This document shows positions 52,301 through 61,245 of a DNA stretch of 64,000 nucleotides, piece after piece. Origin of the DNA: an uncultured Prevotellaceae bacterium (GTDB taxonomy: Bacteria > Bacteroidota > Bacteroidia > Bacteroidales > Bacteroidaceae). The position numbers were made by a program, and so were the translations under genes. The stretch lies in NCBI GenBank assembly GCA_946540735.1, contig CAMNIN010000010.1, positions 21,257 to 85,256 of the forward strand. Direction: 5' to 3'. The stretch's first letter is position 1. The number at the start of each line of letters is the position of its first letter. The notes under the pieces were generated by a model, which was given only the letters and a program-made list of their open reading frames with translations, was not told where the DNA came from and did no database searches.

Positions 52301-53067
52301 TCGACACCCTCATGCGCTTCGGCCAGGTGTATCAGACGGAGAAGATGCAAGCCCAGATGTCGCTTTTCGGCAGTGATGACATCGAGATCACGACCCCCCC
52401 GATACCCGAGAGCGAGCCTTGGAGCAACATCGAGCGGCTCAACCGCGAGCGCGACCTCGTGGGCATCTATCTCTCCGCCCATCCCCTCGACGAGTTCAGC
52501 ATGATCCTCAAGCACCTCTGCAACACCCATTGCACCGAGTTGGCCGACAAGGAAGCCCTGATGAAGAAGGAGACCATCACCTTCGGCGGAGTCGTGACAG
52601 CCGTGAAGTCGAAGTTCAGCCGCAATGGCAGTCCATGCGGTTTTGTCACCATCGAGGATTTCGAAGGCTCCGGCGAGCTTGCCCTCTTCGGCGAGGAATG
52701 GGCGAAGTGGCGCGGCATGCTCACAGAGGCCTGCACCGTCTACGTGACCGCCAAAGCCGTGCAGAAATACCGCGGCAGCAATATCATCGACATCCGCATC
52801 GGCGACATCCAGTTTATGCAGACCGTGAAAGAGAAGGCCATCAGCCGGCTTACCGTCATCGTCAATGCCGATACGATCGACACCGAGAAAGTCAACAACC
52901 TGGTGGCAGCCATCGACGGCAGTCCCGGCGACACCTCGCTGTACATCCAGATCCACGACACCACGGGCAACCTCCACTTGCGCAGCAAGGCCAAGAAAGT
53001 GGAGGTGGGGCATAGCCTGATCCAGTTTATCGAGGAAACCGAGGGGATGAATTATTTCATCAACTGA
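49369..53067 (+). CDS. dnaE: DNA polymerase III alpha subunit DnaE
   Basis: A 1232-residue replicative C-family DNA polymerase. The PHP domain opens the protein (FVHLHVHTYYSILDG, MAITDHGNMMGVKELF, CSNDAHFV) with the metal His/Asp residues. The polymerase catalytic acids are in LPDIDTDFDDDGRGRV; GPGRGSAAGSVVAYCLGIT and RPGPMDYIPDFIARK are classical blocks. A helix-hairpin-helix region, an OB fold (TFGGVVTAVKSKFSRNGSP) and a tail follow. Length fits DnaE1. It stands under a strong single promoter, upstream of thioredoxin. Confidence 0.96.
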   Translation: MRDFVHLHVHTYYSILDGQSSINKLVDKAVADGMRGMAITDHGNMMGVKELFNYCNKVNKKLKADGKPEFKPIFGCEMYVARHGDKEQKNGREDQSGWHLIVLAKNYKGYKNLIKLVSRSWVDGFYMRPRTDHKDLEHYSEGLIVCSACIAGEVPDKILKGDIKGAREAIEWHKRVFGDDYYLELQRHEVKDPNQRANRETFPLQQQANKVLIELAREYGVKLVCSNDAHFVDQDNAEAHDHLLCLSTGKDLDDPTRMLYTKQEWFKTRAEMNEVFADIPEALDNTCEILDKVETYSIDHAPIMPFFPIPEDFGTEEDVRRRYSEQQLFEEFTRDENGNEIMSHEDGEKKIKKLGGYDKLYRIKFEADYLAKLAYDGAKRLYGDPIPEEVAERVKFELHIMKTMGFPGYFLIVQDFINVARDQLDVMVGPGRGSAAGSVVAYCLGITRIDPIKYDLLFERFLNPDRISLPDIDTDFDDDGRGRVLEWVEDKYGHDKVAHIITYGSMATKNSLRDVARVERLPLEESNRLCKAIPDRLPDGMKMNLDNAIKCVPELRQAEASTDIRERNTIKYARMLEGTVRNTGIHACGTIICRDAISDWVPVSTAEDKADPGHKLLCTQYDGHVIEETGLIKMDFLGLKTLSILKEAMENIRLSTGHTIDIDNIPIDDPLTYKLYCEGRTIGTFQFESAGMQKYLRELQPSVFEDLIAMNALYRPGPMDYIPDFIARKKDPSKITYDIPCMEKYLKDTYGITVYQEQVMLLSRQLAGFTRGQSDTLRKAMGKKQIEKMNELESLFYKGGEKNGYDHAVLNKIWEDWKKFASYAFNKSHATCYSWVAYQTAYLKAHYPAEYMAAVMSRNLDNISEITKLMDECKAMGIETLGPDVNESRHKFSVNKSGAIRFGLAAIKGMGASAAESIISERDANGPYKDIFDVVRRVNLSAANRKAFESMVLSGGFDSFGIARERYLAIGPRGDVFLDTLMRFGQVYQTEKMQAQMSLFGSDDIEITTPPIPESEPWSNIERLNRERDLVGIYLSAHPLDEFSMILKHLCNTHCTELADKEALMKKETITFGGVVTAVKSKFSRNGSPCGFVTIEDFEGSGELALFGEEWAKWRGMLTEACTVYVTAKAVQKYRGSNIIDIRIGDIQFMQTVKEKAISRLTVIVNADTIDTEKVNNLVAAIDGSPGDTSLYIQIHDTTGNLHLRSKAKKVEVGHSLIQFIEETEGMNYFIN

Positions 53068-53206
53068 CGCAGGCTGCAGTCATCCGATGCCATCGTGCCA
53101 CCTGCACCCTGCCAAAAAAGCGGACCTCCTCATGAAAAGGCGTTTGGCACGGTGTTTGCTGAAAGAGAACAATAACGATTATTTATTCATCAAATTTATA
53201 AGATCC

Positions 53207-53521
53207 ATGGAAGTTACAATCACATCAGAGAATTTCAAGAGTTATCTCAATGGCGACCAGCCATTGGTCGTAGACCTTTGGGCCACTTGGTGCGGCCCCT
53301 GCCGTGCCATCGCCCCCATTATTTCGGAGTTGGCCAACGAATACGACGGCAAGATCGTTGTCGGCAAGTGCGATGTGGAGGAGAACGACGAGATCGCCGC
53401 AGAGTTTGGCGTTCGCAACATCCCCACAATCCTTTTCTTCAAGGACGGCAAGTTGGTCGACAAGATGGTAGGCGCAGCCAACAAGTCGAAATTTGACGAG
53501 AAATTCAAGGCCCTTCTGTAA
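53207..53521 (+). CDS. trxA: Thioredoxin
   Basis: A 104-residue thioredoxin. Start at 53207 (MEVTITSENFKSYL); the frame extends upstream to 53087 but that part is not thioredoxin-like. The redox motif is WATWCGPCRAIAPI, followed by VGKCDVEENDEIAAEFGV and the cis-proline region NIPTILFFKDGK. Cytoplasmic disulfide reductant. Followed by a strong hairpin shared with the convergent PL11 gene. Confidence 0.95.
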   Translation: MEVTITSENFKSYLNGDQPLVVDLWATWCGPCRAIAPIISELANEYDGKIVVGKCDVEENDEIAAEFGVRNIPTILFFKDGKLVDKMVGAANKSKFDEKFKALL

Positions 53522-53597
53522 GAAGCAGCCGTCAGTTCCGCCAGCATTGACATAGACCCCACCGTCTGTCATCACCCTGGTGCCCCATCTACGAGAA

Positions 53598-53640
53598 AAA
53601 TCCCCGAAAAGAGCGGTCATCTTCGCCTTTTCGGGGATTT
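53598..53640. terminator. Bidirectional hairpin terminator
   Basis: AAATCCCCGAAAAG pairs with CTTTTCGGGGATTT; a T-rich stretch follows on each side. It separates trxA and the convergent PL11 gene. Confidence 0.85.
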
Positions 53641-53661
53641 TCTTGTATGCTGTGGTTCAGG

Positions 53662-56600
53662 TTATCTCACGATGAACTTCCGTCCATTGCGGATGTAGAC
53701 ACCCGGAGCCAGACCTTCGGTCGACTGGGCATTCTTGCGCACGAGACGTCCGCGGATGTCGTAGATGTCGCCCGACTCACGAGCGGTGCTCACGATGTTG
53801 GAAATACCCTCATCCACGGAAACCACGAACAGCAGTCCCTCGCTGAGTCGGCTGGTGTCCCACACGAAGGCAGCCGGCAGTTCGAGTTGCGGAGTGCCCG
53901 TCATGGCATTGGCGTGGAAGATCCGGATGGAGTCGCCCGCAGCCAGTCTGTTGTTGTCGGGCACGGTCACCCGGATGATGCCATTCATGGTGAGCGTAGC
54001 GATATCAGCGATGGAGGTGCATCCGTCGTTAGACGAAGAGGCACACTGGCGAGCCCTGATCTCCAGGACGCTACCCTCGTGGAAGTTCACGTTCTTACCG
54101 CCGAAGAAGATTGTGCCCGAGTTGGCCGTAGCCGAAGACCCCGGCCTGACTATACCGTTGATGTTGAAAGACTGGTTTTTGAGCGGTGTCGTCTCTTTGT
54201 TGATACCCGAGAGGATGGCCGCCTGTGCCACGGTGAGCGCACCGGTGCCCAGCACGCCCGAGGAGAGCAGCAGTTCACCCTCAGAGATGGTGCAATAACC
54301 AGAGTTGTCGCTGTTGCCGCTGTAGGTCAGTTTGCCCGATCCCACTTTGAGCCAGTTGGCGTTCGATGTCACCTTTCCGCCCCAGGACCAGTTATCCTCA
54401 TTGCCCACCTTCCAGGTGTTGGGTCCAGGAGCAGCCCCGCTGCTGAAGGAGCAAGATCCGCCGAGGCTTCCAGTGCCCGACACCTTGCCCACATGGTAGG
54501 TCTTGCCACTGTTCTGCACCTCCATGCCAGCCCCGATATTGAGCGTACCCTTCGGCATGCCGTAGCTGTTGTCGAGTGTGAAGCGTGTGTCGCTGCTGTG
54601 CACTTTGGTCGTGATGGTACCTTCAAATTCCGACCAGTCGCCCTTGATCTGTGTGCGGGTGGCCGCCCATCCGCTGCCGATCACGACGGGGCAGTAGACG
54701 GTGAGCACGCCCTTTCCGGTGATCTTGTTGGAGTAGGAGCCACGGTCTACCAGGTTCCAGGTGCCCCGTTTTGTAGCCGGCACGTGGATGTTGTAGCTGG
54801 TACTGGTGTTCTCCTGCAGCGTGCCGTTTTGGAATTCCACCGTCTGCGCCGGAGTCGAGGAATTGACGCACTGCACGGTACCCGCTGCGATGACGAGTCG
54901 CTGCAGAGTGCTGTTGGAGACGTTGAGTTTCATCCATCCCGTACCTTTCTTGGTCAGCACGGTGCCCGACATGGACCTGTCGACCACGAAGTCGCTCAGG
55001 TTGTTGATGACACCCCCCTCTTCGCCGATCACCTGTATGGCCGATCCATTGGTGACGGAAGCCGTCGTGCGCAGTTCGCTGCCGTTTTCGATCACGAAGC
55101 TGCCAGCCGACGTCTTGACCGCTCCCAGGTTGCCTTTCTCCTGGTTGGCGTTGGCGAGCGACGAGACGATCACCGAACCGCCAGAGATGCGTGTGCTGCC
55201 TTTGTAGGTATTGTCGGTCATGATGGTCAGCGAGCTGTTGCCCCTCTTGATCAGGGATGTGTTGCCGGCGAGAGCCCCCGGTCCGCTGAAGGTATAGGCA
55301 TTGCTGTTGTTGTCGACGATCACGCTGTCGGCCTCGATTTCGCCAGTGATATTGATGTTGAAGACCGTGGCGTCGTCGTTGAAGATCACGTTGTCGCCGC
55401 TCACGAAGCAGTCGTTCTCGCCTTTGGAGTTGGTGAAGTTGTTGTCACCGCCCACCTGCCAGTTGGCGCTCTCCGTTCCGTTCCATACGATCTGGTCGTT
55501 GGCACGCATGTCGGAGATCTCGAGATAGAGTTTTCCCTCTTCGAGGAGCAGAGACGCCTTTTTCTGTGTGCCGAGTCCCTCGATGCGGATATCGTCGAGC
55601 GAGCCCACGAGTTCTTGCACCTCGCCGATGTCGTAGCGTCCAGCCACCAAGTCGGTGTCGGTGTGGTAGACGAACTCAAACACCGGAGAGAGGTATTCCG
55701 GTCCGTATTTCCAGTCTTTCGTCTCGATGGTCATCCGTTTGGCCTTCACCTGATCTGCGGTGAGGTCGCTATAGACATCGAAAACCACCCTTGCCCCGAA
55801 TCCTAAGAGCAGCGAGTCGGTGGTGATTTCACCCTTCTGTTCAGCCCTTCCGGGACGGAGGATAGCGGCATAGTCCATTTTGATGCGGCGGAACTTTCCC
55901 CCGTTGCTGTTGAGCTCAGCGAAGCGGTTGAGCCAGAGAGAGGAGTTGAGCATGGAGCCGTCGAAATTGACCACCCCCGCCCAGATATCGGTGTTGCCCG
56001 TATGGAGTTGCTCCACGTTGGGCAGACTCAGCGTGCCGTCACCCTGTTTGACGAGTCTCATGCCACCGCTGAAGGCACCGCCCTCGACCTCGCAGGTGTA
56101 GTAAGTGTAGTTGATGTTGGCCCGTCCGTTGGTCACCGTGCTGTTGGTGCCCTGCACCCACGACGGCACGTTGAAGGTCATCACCCACGGTTTGACGCCG
56201 TTCTCCACGCTCACCTTGGTGTCGTTGGTCTCGCAGACGATGGCATGTTTGCCGTTGAGCGCGCTGCTGATGGTGCCCCCGTTGGCCACCTCGGTGCGCC
56301 CCGTCATGGTGAGAGGCGGCGGAGCCACGGTGATGTCCTCCAGTTCGCCGAGGAAATAGCTGGCGTGCGGCGGTTGGTTGTATCCCATCGATTCCCACAC
56401 CATGCCCTGTCGGTATTGGTGGTCGTGCCAGAGCGTATAGTTTCGCCATGGCGTAGCGATGTCGGTGGTATATACCCTGATGTATTTGTTGTCGCTGGTG
56501 CGCACGATGATCTCCTCTCGCCAGTCGCCCAGGATGTCGCCAGTGGCCGACGGAGTATTCTTCGTCCAGTTGCAGTTGGCCGTACCATTGGCGGTGAAGA

Positions 56601-58179
56601 CCTCCCTGCCGTCGGCTTTCACCACGCGGCTGGCCCCTTCGCGGCTGCTGGCCCCGTCGAGGCCCTCCTCCAGCAAGTCACCGTCCCAGTAGATGCGGAA
56701 ATTGTTGGTGAATCCCGATGGAGCCCCCGTGATCGGCTTGTCGGCCACAGTCGAGATGATGCCCGACTGCGAGGAATGACCGATGCATCCCGGGTAGTCG
56801 TTGGAGAAATTGCCGCAGAGAGCGCGTCCGTCATCCGAGGTAGACTGCAGCCTATAATAGATTTTCGACGTTGTGGCGTCGCGGTAGTTCATGGCCGGAT
56901 GATCTTCGTTGCAAGCGAAAATCTCCTGTCCGTGTCGGTAGGGGTCGAGGTCGCTGCAGTGCTGTGCGTCGCCATGTCCCAGTCCTGTGGTCGAGAGTCC
57001 CTTTCCGTTGTCATCGATCACCATTGATCCGAAGACGATTTCGTCGCGTCCGTCCCAGTCGACGTCGGCGATGCCGAAGTTATGGTAACCCTGTCCGAAG
57101 TAAGGCCCCGAGTTGCCGCTGTTCCATTCCCAGTAGAGGCTGAGCTGATGCGTGTTGGCATCCACGGAGAACGCCTTCATGTGGTGCTTGGTGTAGCATC
57201 CCCGTCCGAGGAAGATGAACGGGTGCCTGCCATCGAGGAATGGCGCACCGAAATAGTGCTTAGTGGCCCGGTGTCCGTAGCCGTCGCCCCAGTCGTTGGC
57301 ATTGCCGCGCGGCAGCGGATAAGTCATCCAGAGAGCGCCATTGTAACCGATGGGGTAGGGTTTGGCTGTGGCCCCCTCCATGTAGAGCAGGTATTCTGCC
57401 CCCGTGTTGGTGTAGGTCATATTAGCTGTGTGTGTCAGCGTGTTGCGCGTGTTGACATTCATGTTTCCCACATTGGTCTTAGTGCCATCGGCATGATAGA
57501 TGATCATGTTGTCGGCACCACGCATGAGCACTTCCGCCTTGCCGTCGCCGTCCCAGTCGTAGCCCACAATGTCGTATTGCTCATCCGGTCCGGAGCACAT
57601 GTTGGGTCCCAGGTCGATATACCACAGTCTGTCGCCCTTGATGTTGTAGCACTCCAGGAAGTTGTATGCCGAGTCGTTGGCCACGGGACAAGGCCCAGTG
57701 GCGTCGCTGTCGAGGTTGTAGTTGCGCTTCACCAGGAATTCCGACACCCCGTCGCCGTCGACATCGGCCAGTGCGATATCGTTGATGCTGTAGTCGCCGG
57801 AGATGTCAGTACCCCTTCTCGACAAGATGGGTTTGACAGCGAACTGCATGTACTGGGTCGACATTCGGCTTACGGCCGGGCATTTTTCCTGTTCGACCCC
57901 TTTGATGACAGCCGCCACCTGGTAAGAAGCCCCCGCTGAGCCCCCTGTGTCGGTGAAATTAGACACATTGAGCGGCTGTGCGTTCACCTTCGTCCCGTTG
58001 CGGTAGAGGTTGTACTGCGTGTCGTAGTACTCCTCGGCGAAGATTCTCCAGCTGACGAAGCTCCCCGAGCCGGCAGGCACGGCCACCAGTCCACGGTCGA
58101 GTTTGTCGGTGGTGCGTTGTGCATGAGCGGTCAGAGCTGTCATCATCAGCGTGATACAGATTAGTCTTAGTACTCTCAT
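53662..58179 (-). CDS. PL11 rhamnogalacturonan lyase fused to a long beta-helix region
   Basis: A 1505-residue secreted enzyme. Signal MRVLRLICITLMMTALTAHAQ. Residues 25-640 are a PL11 rhamnogalacturonan lyase (DRGLVAVPAGSGSFVSWRI, DVDGDGVSEFLVKRNYNLD, GYDWDGDGKAEVLMRG, GDILGDWREEIIVRTSDN, MGYNQPPHASYFLG), with Asp-rich calcium loops of the beta-propeller. It cleaves the pectin RG-I backbone by beta-elimination. From about residue 640 to 1430 there is a very long beta-helix/passenger-like repeat region (SSLTIMTDNTYKGSTRISGG, LQRLVIAAGTVQCVN) as in autotransporter passengers. The C-terminus (IYDIRGRLVRKN, APGVYIRNGRKFIVR) is a sorting-like domain. PL11 enzymes are usually near 600 aa, so the extra 800 residues are unusual. 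Confidence 0.9.
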   Translation of the reverse strand: MRVLRLICITLMMTALTAHAQRTTDKLDRGLVAVPAGSGSFVSWRIFAEEYYDTQYNLYRNGTKVNAQPLNVSNFTDTGGSAGASYQVAAVIKGVEQEKCPAVSRMSTQYMQFAVKPILSRRGTDISGDYSINDIALADVDGDGVSEFLVKRNYNLDSDATGPCPVANDSAYNFLECYNIKGDRLWYIDLGPNMCSGPDEQYDIVGYDWDGDGKAEVLMRGADNMIIYHADGTKTNVGNMNVNTRNTLTHTANMTYTNTGAEYLLYMEGATAKPYPIGYNGALWMTYPLPRGNANDWGDGYGHRATKHYFGAPFLDGRHPFIFLGRGCYTKHHMKAFSVDANTHQLSLYWEWNSGNSGPYFGQGYHNFGIADVDWDGRDEIVFGSMVIDDNGKGLSTTGLGHGDAQHCSDLDPYRHGQEIFACNEDHPAMNYRDATTSKIYYRLQSTSDDGRALCGNFSNDYPGCIGHSSQSGIISTVADKPITGAPSGFTNNFRIYWDGDLLEEGLDGASSREGASRVVKADGREVFTANGTANCNWTKNTPSATGDILGDWREEIIVRTSDNKYIRVYTTDIATPWRNYTLWHDHQYRQGMVWESMGYNQPPHASYFLGELEDITVAPPPLTMTGRTEVANGGTISSALNGKHAIVCETNDTKVSVENGVKPWVMTFNVPSWVQGTNSTVTNGRANINYTYYTCEVEGGAFSGGMRLVKQGDGTLSLPNVEQLHTGNTDIWAGVVNFDGSMLNSSLWLNRFAELNSNGGKFRRIKMDYAAILRPGRAEQKGEITTDSLLLGFGARVVFDVYSDLTADQVKAKRMTIETKDWKYGPEYLSPVFEFVYHTDTDLVAGRYDIGEVQELVGSLDDIRIEGLGTQKKASLLLEEGKLYLEISDMRANDQIVWNGTESANWQVGGDNNFTNSKGENDCFVSGDNVIFNDDATVFNINITGEIEADSVIVDNNSNAYTFSGPGALAGNTSLIKRGNSSLTIMTDNTYKGSTRISGGSVIVSSLANANQEKGNLGAVKTSAGSFVIENGSELRTTASVTNGSAIQVIGEEGGVINNLSDFVVDRSMSGTVLTKKGTGWMKLNVSNSTLQRLVIAAGTVQCVNSSTPAQTVEFQNGTLQENTSTSYNIHVPATKRGTWNLVDRGSYSNKITGKGVLTVYCPVVIGSGWAATRTQIKGDWSEFEGTITTKVHSSDTRFTLDNSYGMPKGTLNIGAGMEVQNSGKTYHVGKVSGTGSLGGSCSFSSGAAPGPNTWKVGNEDNWSWGGKVTSNANWLKVGSGKLTYSGNSDNSGYCTISEGELLLSSGVLGTGALTVAQAAILSGINKETTPLKNQSFNINGIVRPGSSATANSGTIFFGGKNVNFHEGSVLEIRARQCASSSNDGCTSIADIATLTMNGIIRVTVPDNNRLAAGDSIRIFHANAMTGTPQLELPAAFVWDTSRLSEGLLFVVSVDEGISNIVSTARESGDIYDIRGRLVRKNAQSTEGLAPGVYIRNGRKFIVR

Positions 58180-58268
58180 TTGCTTATTGGTTTTAAAATA
58201 GATTATGTGGTCGTTATAGGTTTGCAGCTCACATGGCGAAAGGCATCCATGTCAGTTGGAGGCATATT

Positions 58269-58322
58269 CGTTGTTTTCGGATATACGTGGCTCTTGGATA
58301 TCCGTTGTTTTCGGATATACGT
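58269..58322 (-). repeat. Two 20-bp direct repeats before the PL11 gene
   Basis: CGTTGTTTTCGGATATACGT occurs at 58269-58288 and 58303-58322 (34-bp period), with a related GGATATCCG between. It lies 90-140 bp upstream of the PL11 start and next to the -7 box, so it could be a regulator site or a leader element. Function unknown. Confidence 0.65.
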
Positions 58323-58324
58323 TG

Positions 58325-58332
58325 CAAAAATA
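58325..58332 (-). promoter_or_regulatory. -7 element of the PL11 gene
   Basis: The minus strand reads TATTTTTG, 146 bp upstream of the ATG. Any -33 match is weak, so this is tentative. Confidence 0.4.
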
Positions 58333-58484
58333 GCAATTTTTCCCCAATAAAGCGTATAGTTGCCAACCGATTTGGCATTTTTTCGGGTTAATGCGACATA
58401 TTTCTCAGTCATTCACCGGGCTTGTTGCATTGCCTACTACAGATTTGAAATGCGGGCTGTATGGAGTATTCGTTTTTGCGGTGA

Positions 58485-58612
58485 GTTTATCGGATTGCAA
58501 TGCGCTTTTATCGGATTGCAATGCGCTTATTGGATTGCAAATCCTTATATTCATTGCATCGGGATTGCAAATCCCGATGAACGGGCAAATCCCGATGAAC
58601 GGGTGAACAGGG
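58485..58612. repeat. Palindromic repeat cluster 5
   Basis: Repeats TATCGGATTGCAATGCGC, TGGATTGCAAATCC and ATCGGGATTGCAAATCCCGA, then two AATCCCGATGAACGG units. Family member related to clusters 1-4. It ends at the GH92 stop codon; no gene lies in this 430-bp gap. Confidence 0.8.
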
Positions 58613-58614
58613 AG

Positions 58615-60906
58615 TCAGAAGTCAGGGGCGGCGGCTTCTTTTGAGAAGGAATAGGGGGCGCAGCCGTCGGCTATGCCACGATGGAGATTGGGCACCGGCT
58701 GCATCCCGCAGTTGATGACGCCGCCTCGGAGCAAGTCGTCATGCTCCAGGTAATTCTTGTCGTATGGCTGTCCGTTGAAGGTCATCGTCCCGATGTATCG
58801 GTTGTCGGTCGAGAGGTTATGAGCTTGGATGACGAGCACCCTGCCAGTGGGGAGATGGAGAGTCATCTTGTCGAAATAAGGCGTGCCGATCACATACTGG
58901 CCACTGCCCGGACACACCGGATAGAACCCCATGGCCGAGAATACATACCAGGCAGAAGTTTGCCCGTTGTCCTCGTCGCCGCAATAGCCATCGGGGAGAG
59001 CTGTATAGAGACGGTCCATCACCTCCCTCACCCAGTATTGCGTCTTCCATGGCTGTCCGGCAAAGTTGTATAGGTAAGGCATGTGCTGGATGGGTTGGTT
59101 GCCGTGGGCGTAATTTCCCATGTTCATGATCTGCATCTCGCGGATCTCATGGATGACACCCCCGTAATAACTCTCATCGAAGAGCGGTGGAAGGCTGAAG
59201 ACCGAGTCGAGCATCTGCACGAAGATGTCTTTGCCGCCCATGAGGCGGATCAAGCCTTCAATGTCGTGGAAGACCGACCAGGTGTAGTGCCATGCATTGC
59301 CCTCGGTGAAGGCATCCCCCCATTTCAGGGGGTTGAAAGGCGACTGGAAGGTGCCGTCGGCATTGCGCCCACGCATCAGCCGAGTCTCCCGGTCAAACAC
59401 ATTTTTGTAGTTCAACGCCCTTTTGTAGAATGGCAGCCATTCGCTCGCAGGTTTCCCCAGCCGCTTGCCCAACCTGTAGATACACCAGTCGTCGTAGGCA
59501 TATTCCAGGGTGCGCGCCACGCTCTCATTGATGCCGGAGCCATAGGGCACATAGCCCAGGCTGTCGTATTGCCGGAAACCCAGTCGGCCTGTCGACGCCA
59601 CCTCAGGATGCACGGCCTGGGCTCCATGGACGACCGCTTCCCATAACGTCGCGATATCATATCCGCGCAGGCCCTTCAGCCACGCATCGGCCACTACGGA
59701 GGCCGAATTGTTGCCCACCATGCAGTTTCTGTGTCCGGGACTTGCCCATTCTGGCAGGAATCCACTTTCTTTGTAGCAATTGACAAGTCCCTCCTGCATC
59801 TTCTCGTTCATTTCGGGATAGAGCAAGTTGAGCAGCGGGAAGAGAGAGCGGAAGGTGTCCCAGAAGCCCGTGTCGGTGAAGTAATACCCAGGGCGCACCT
59901 CACCGGTGTGAGGACTGTAGTGAACAGGCCGGCCATCGGCATCCATCTCATAGAACATCCTTGGAAAGAGCAGCGAACGGTACAAGCAGGAGTAGAACGT
60001 ACGCTGGTGGTCAATATCGTCGTCTTCCACCTCTATGCGTCGCAGCATGTCGTTCCATCGTCGTCGTCCGTCGGCCATGACCTCATCAAAAGAGCGATGG
60101 GCTAGTTCCTGAAGATTGCGGACCGCCTGCTCCTCGCTGATGAATGATGATGCGACTCTCAGGATCACCTGTTCCCCCCTTTTCATCGGTGGAAAGCCCA
60201 CGACCGCCCCAGCATGGTTGGCCCACACCTCTTTCCTGCCCTCAACCAGTCCGTCAGCGTCGGAATAGCAAGCCTCGAAAGAGACGGGATGCGAGCAGTC
60301 GACCACAAAGTAATGCATGAAGCCCTCTGGCACGCCCCCGCTGTTTTTGGTCGTGATGCCTGTCACCCGGCGCCTTCCAGCATCCACGGCCACGTGTGAG
60401 CCAGCATCGAAAGCATCAATCACCACACGAGCCTCAGAGGTCTCAGGGTAGGTGAGGCGGATGATGGCCGCCCTCTCGGTGGGAGCGATTTCAGCCGTGA
60501 TGTCCCAGTCGGCGAGGTAGACTTTGTAATAGTAAGGTGTGGCCACCTCTGCCTTGTGCGAGAACCACGAAGCCCGCTCATCCTCGTCGAACACGGTACG
60601 CGTGGCCGGCATGATGTCGAACTGTCCATAGTCGTTGATCCAGGGTGAGGGCTGATGCGTCTGTTTCAGTCCACGTATTCTGTCAGCCGTATAGACATAT
60701 TGCCAGCCATCGCCCATCTTGCCTGTCTGCGGAGTCCAAAAATTCATACCCCAAGGCAGGGCGATGGCAGGATAGGTGTTGCCCGTGGAAAGCGAATGCT
60801 TGGACAGCGTCCCCACAAGCGGTGACACAAAGTCCACCGGGTCGGCATACAACATTTGGCACATGCTCCATGCCGTTATCGTCAGGGCGATGATCAGTCT
60901 TTTCAT
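58615..60906 (-). CDS. GH92 alpha-mannosidase
   Basis: A 763-residue secreted glycoside hydrolase of family GH92, calcium-dependent exo-acting alpha-mannosidases. Start at 60906 (MKRLIIALTITAWSMCQMLYA, signal peptide); the longer frame to 61260 has no signal. The protein starts the domain at VDFVSPLVGT and carries GDEDNGQTSAWYVFSAMGF and PVCPGSGQYVIGTPYFD, the most conserved GH92 blocks, and QHMPYLYNFAGQPWKTQYW. It could trim alpha-mannans or host N-glycans; linkage preference unknown. Downstream of the PL11 gene on the same strand across a repeat cluster. Confidence 0.93.
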   Translation of the reverse strand: MKRLIIALTITAWSMCQMLYADPVDFVSPLVGTLSKHSLSTGNTYPAIALPWGMNFWTPQTGKMGDGWQYVYTADRIRGLKQTHQPSPWINDYGQFDIMPATRTVFDEDERASWFSHKAEVATPYYYKVYLADWDITAEIAPTERAAIIRLTYPETSEARVVIDAFDAGSHVAVDAGRRRVTGITTKNSGGVPEGFMHYFVVDCSHPVSFEACYSDADGLVEGRKEVWANHAGAVVGFPPMKRGEQVILRVASSFISEEQAVRNLQELAHRSFDEVMADGRRRWNDMLRRIEVEDDDIDHQRTFYSCLYRSLLFPRMFYEMDADGRPVHYSPHTGEVRPGYYFTDTGFWDTFRSLFPLLNLLYPEMNEKMQEGLVNCYKESGFLPEWASPGHRNCMVGNNSASVVADAWLKGLRGYDIATLWEAVVHGAQAVHPEVASTGRLGFRQYDSLGYVPYGSGINESVARTLEYAYDDWCIYRLGKRLGKPASEWLPFYKRALNYKNVFDRETRLMRGRNADGTFQSPFNPLKWGDAFTEGNAWHYTWSVFHDIEGLIRLMGGKDIFVQMLDSVFSLPPLFDESYYGGVIHEIREMQIMNMGNYAHGNQPIQHMPYLYNFAGQPWKTQYWVREVMDRLYTALPDGYCGDEDNGQTSAWYVFSAMGFYPVCPGSGQYVIGTPYFDKMTLHLPTGRVLVIQAHNLSTDNRYIGTMTFNGQPYDKNYLEHDDLLRGGVINCGMQPVPNLHRGIADGCAPYSFSKEAAAPDF

Positions 60907-61151
60907 GTTAGGATGTGATAGGTGTGTCTTTGCGGCTGCTAATATAAGCATAAAAACTGATATAGTAGCCCCATTCGGGGAAATTTTTCCTGTGACGGAG
61001 CGATTTGACCGCCACCTGCTGGACGCCGTCGTCATCGGTGGATGCGACAATTTTTTCAGCCATTCAACAGATCTGTCACAAATAGCTGATGTTGTCGCAA
61101 GCAAAATAGCGGAAAAAGCACATGGAAGTATTCTTGGTGCAGAAGTCCTCG

Positions 61152-61159
61152 TAACTTTG
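61152..61159 (+). promoter_or_regulatory. -7 element of the 61243 lipoprotein gene
   Basis: TAACTTTG; transcription would begin near 61166, excluding the first ATG of the open frame at 61162. Confidence 0.5.
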
Positions 61160-61197
61160 CCATGCAGAAAGGGAAAAGCCCTTCGGAAATGAATGTC

Positions 61198-61245
61198 AAA
61201 CCAATCAATAAAATGAATATGAAACCAATCAATAAAATGAATATG
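61198..61245 (+). repeat. 24-bp tandem duplication around the start codons
   Basis: The unit AAACCAATCAATAAAATGAA plus TATG occurs at 61198-61221 and 61222-61245. Each carries two in-frame ATG codons, so several starts are possible. Confidence 0.85.

Noticed and set aside
53647..55806. 719-residue open frame on the plus strand opposite the PL11 gene
   Set aside because: It is antisense to a clear lyase gene, has no signal, domains or promoter, and arises from GC-rich codon use. The same applies to long antisense frames at 26.1, 35.2, 38.0, 40.8, 42.6, 49.4 and 51.7 kb.
60776..61192. 138-residue plus-strand frame over the GH92 start
   Set aside because: It overlaps a strong gene in antisense and has no support.
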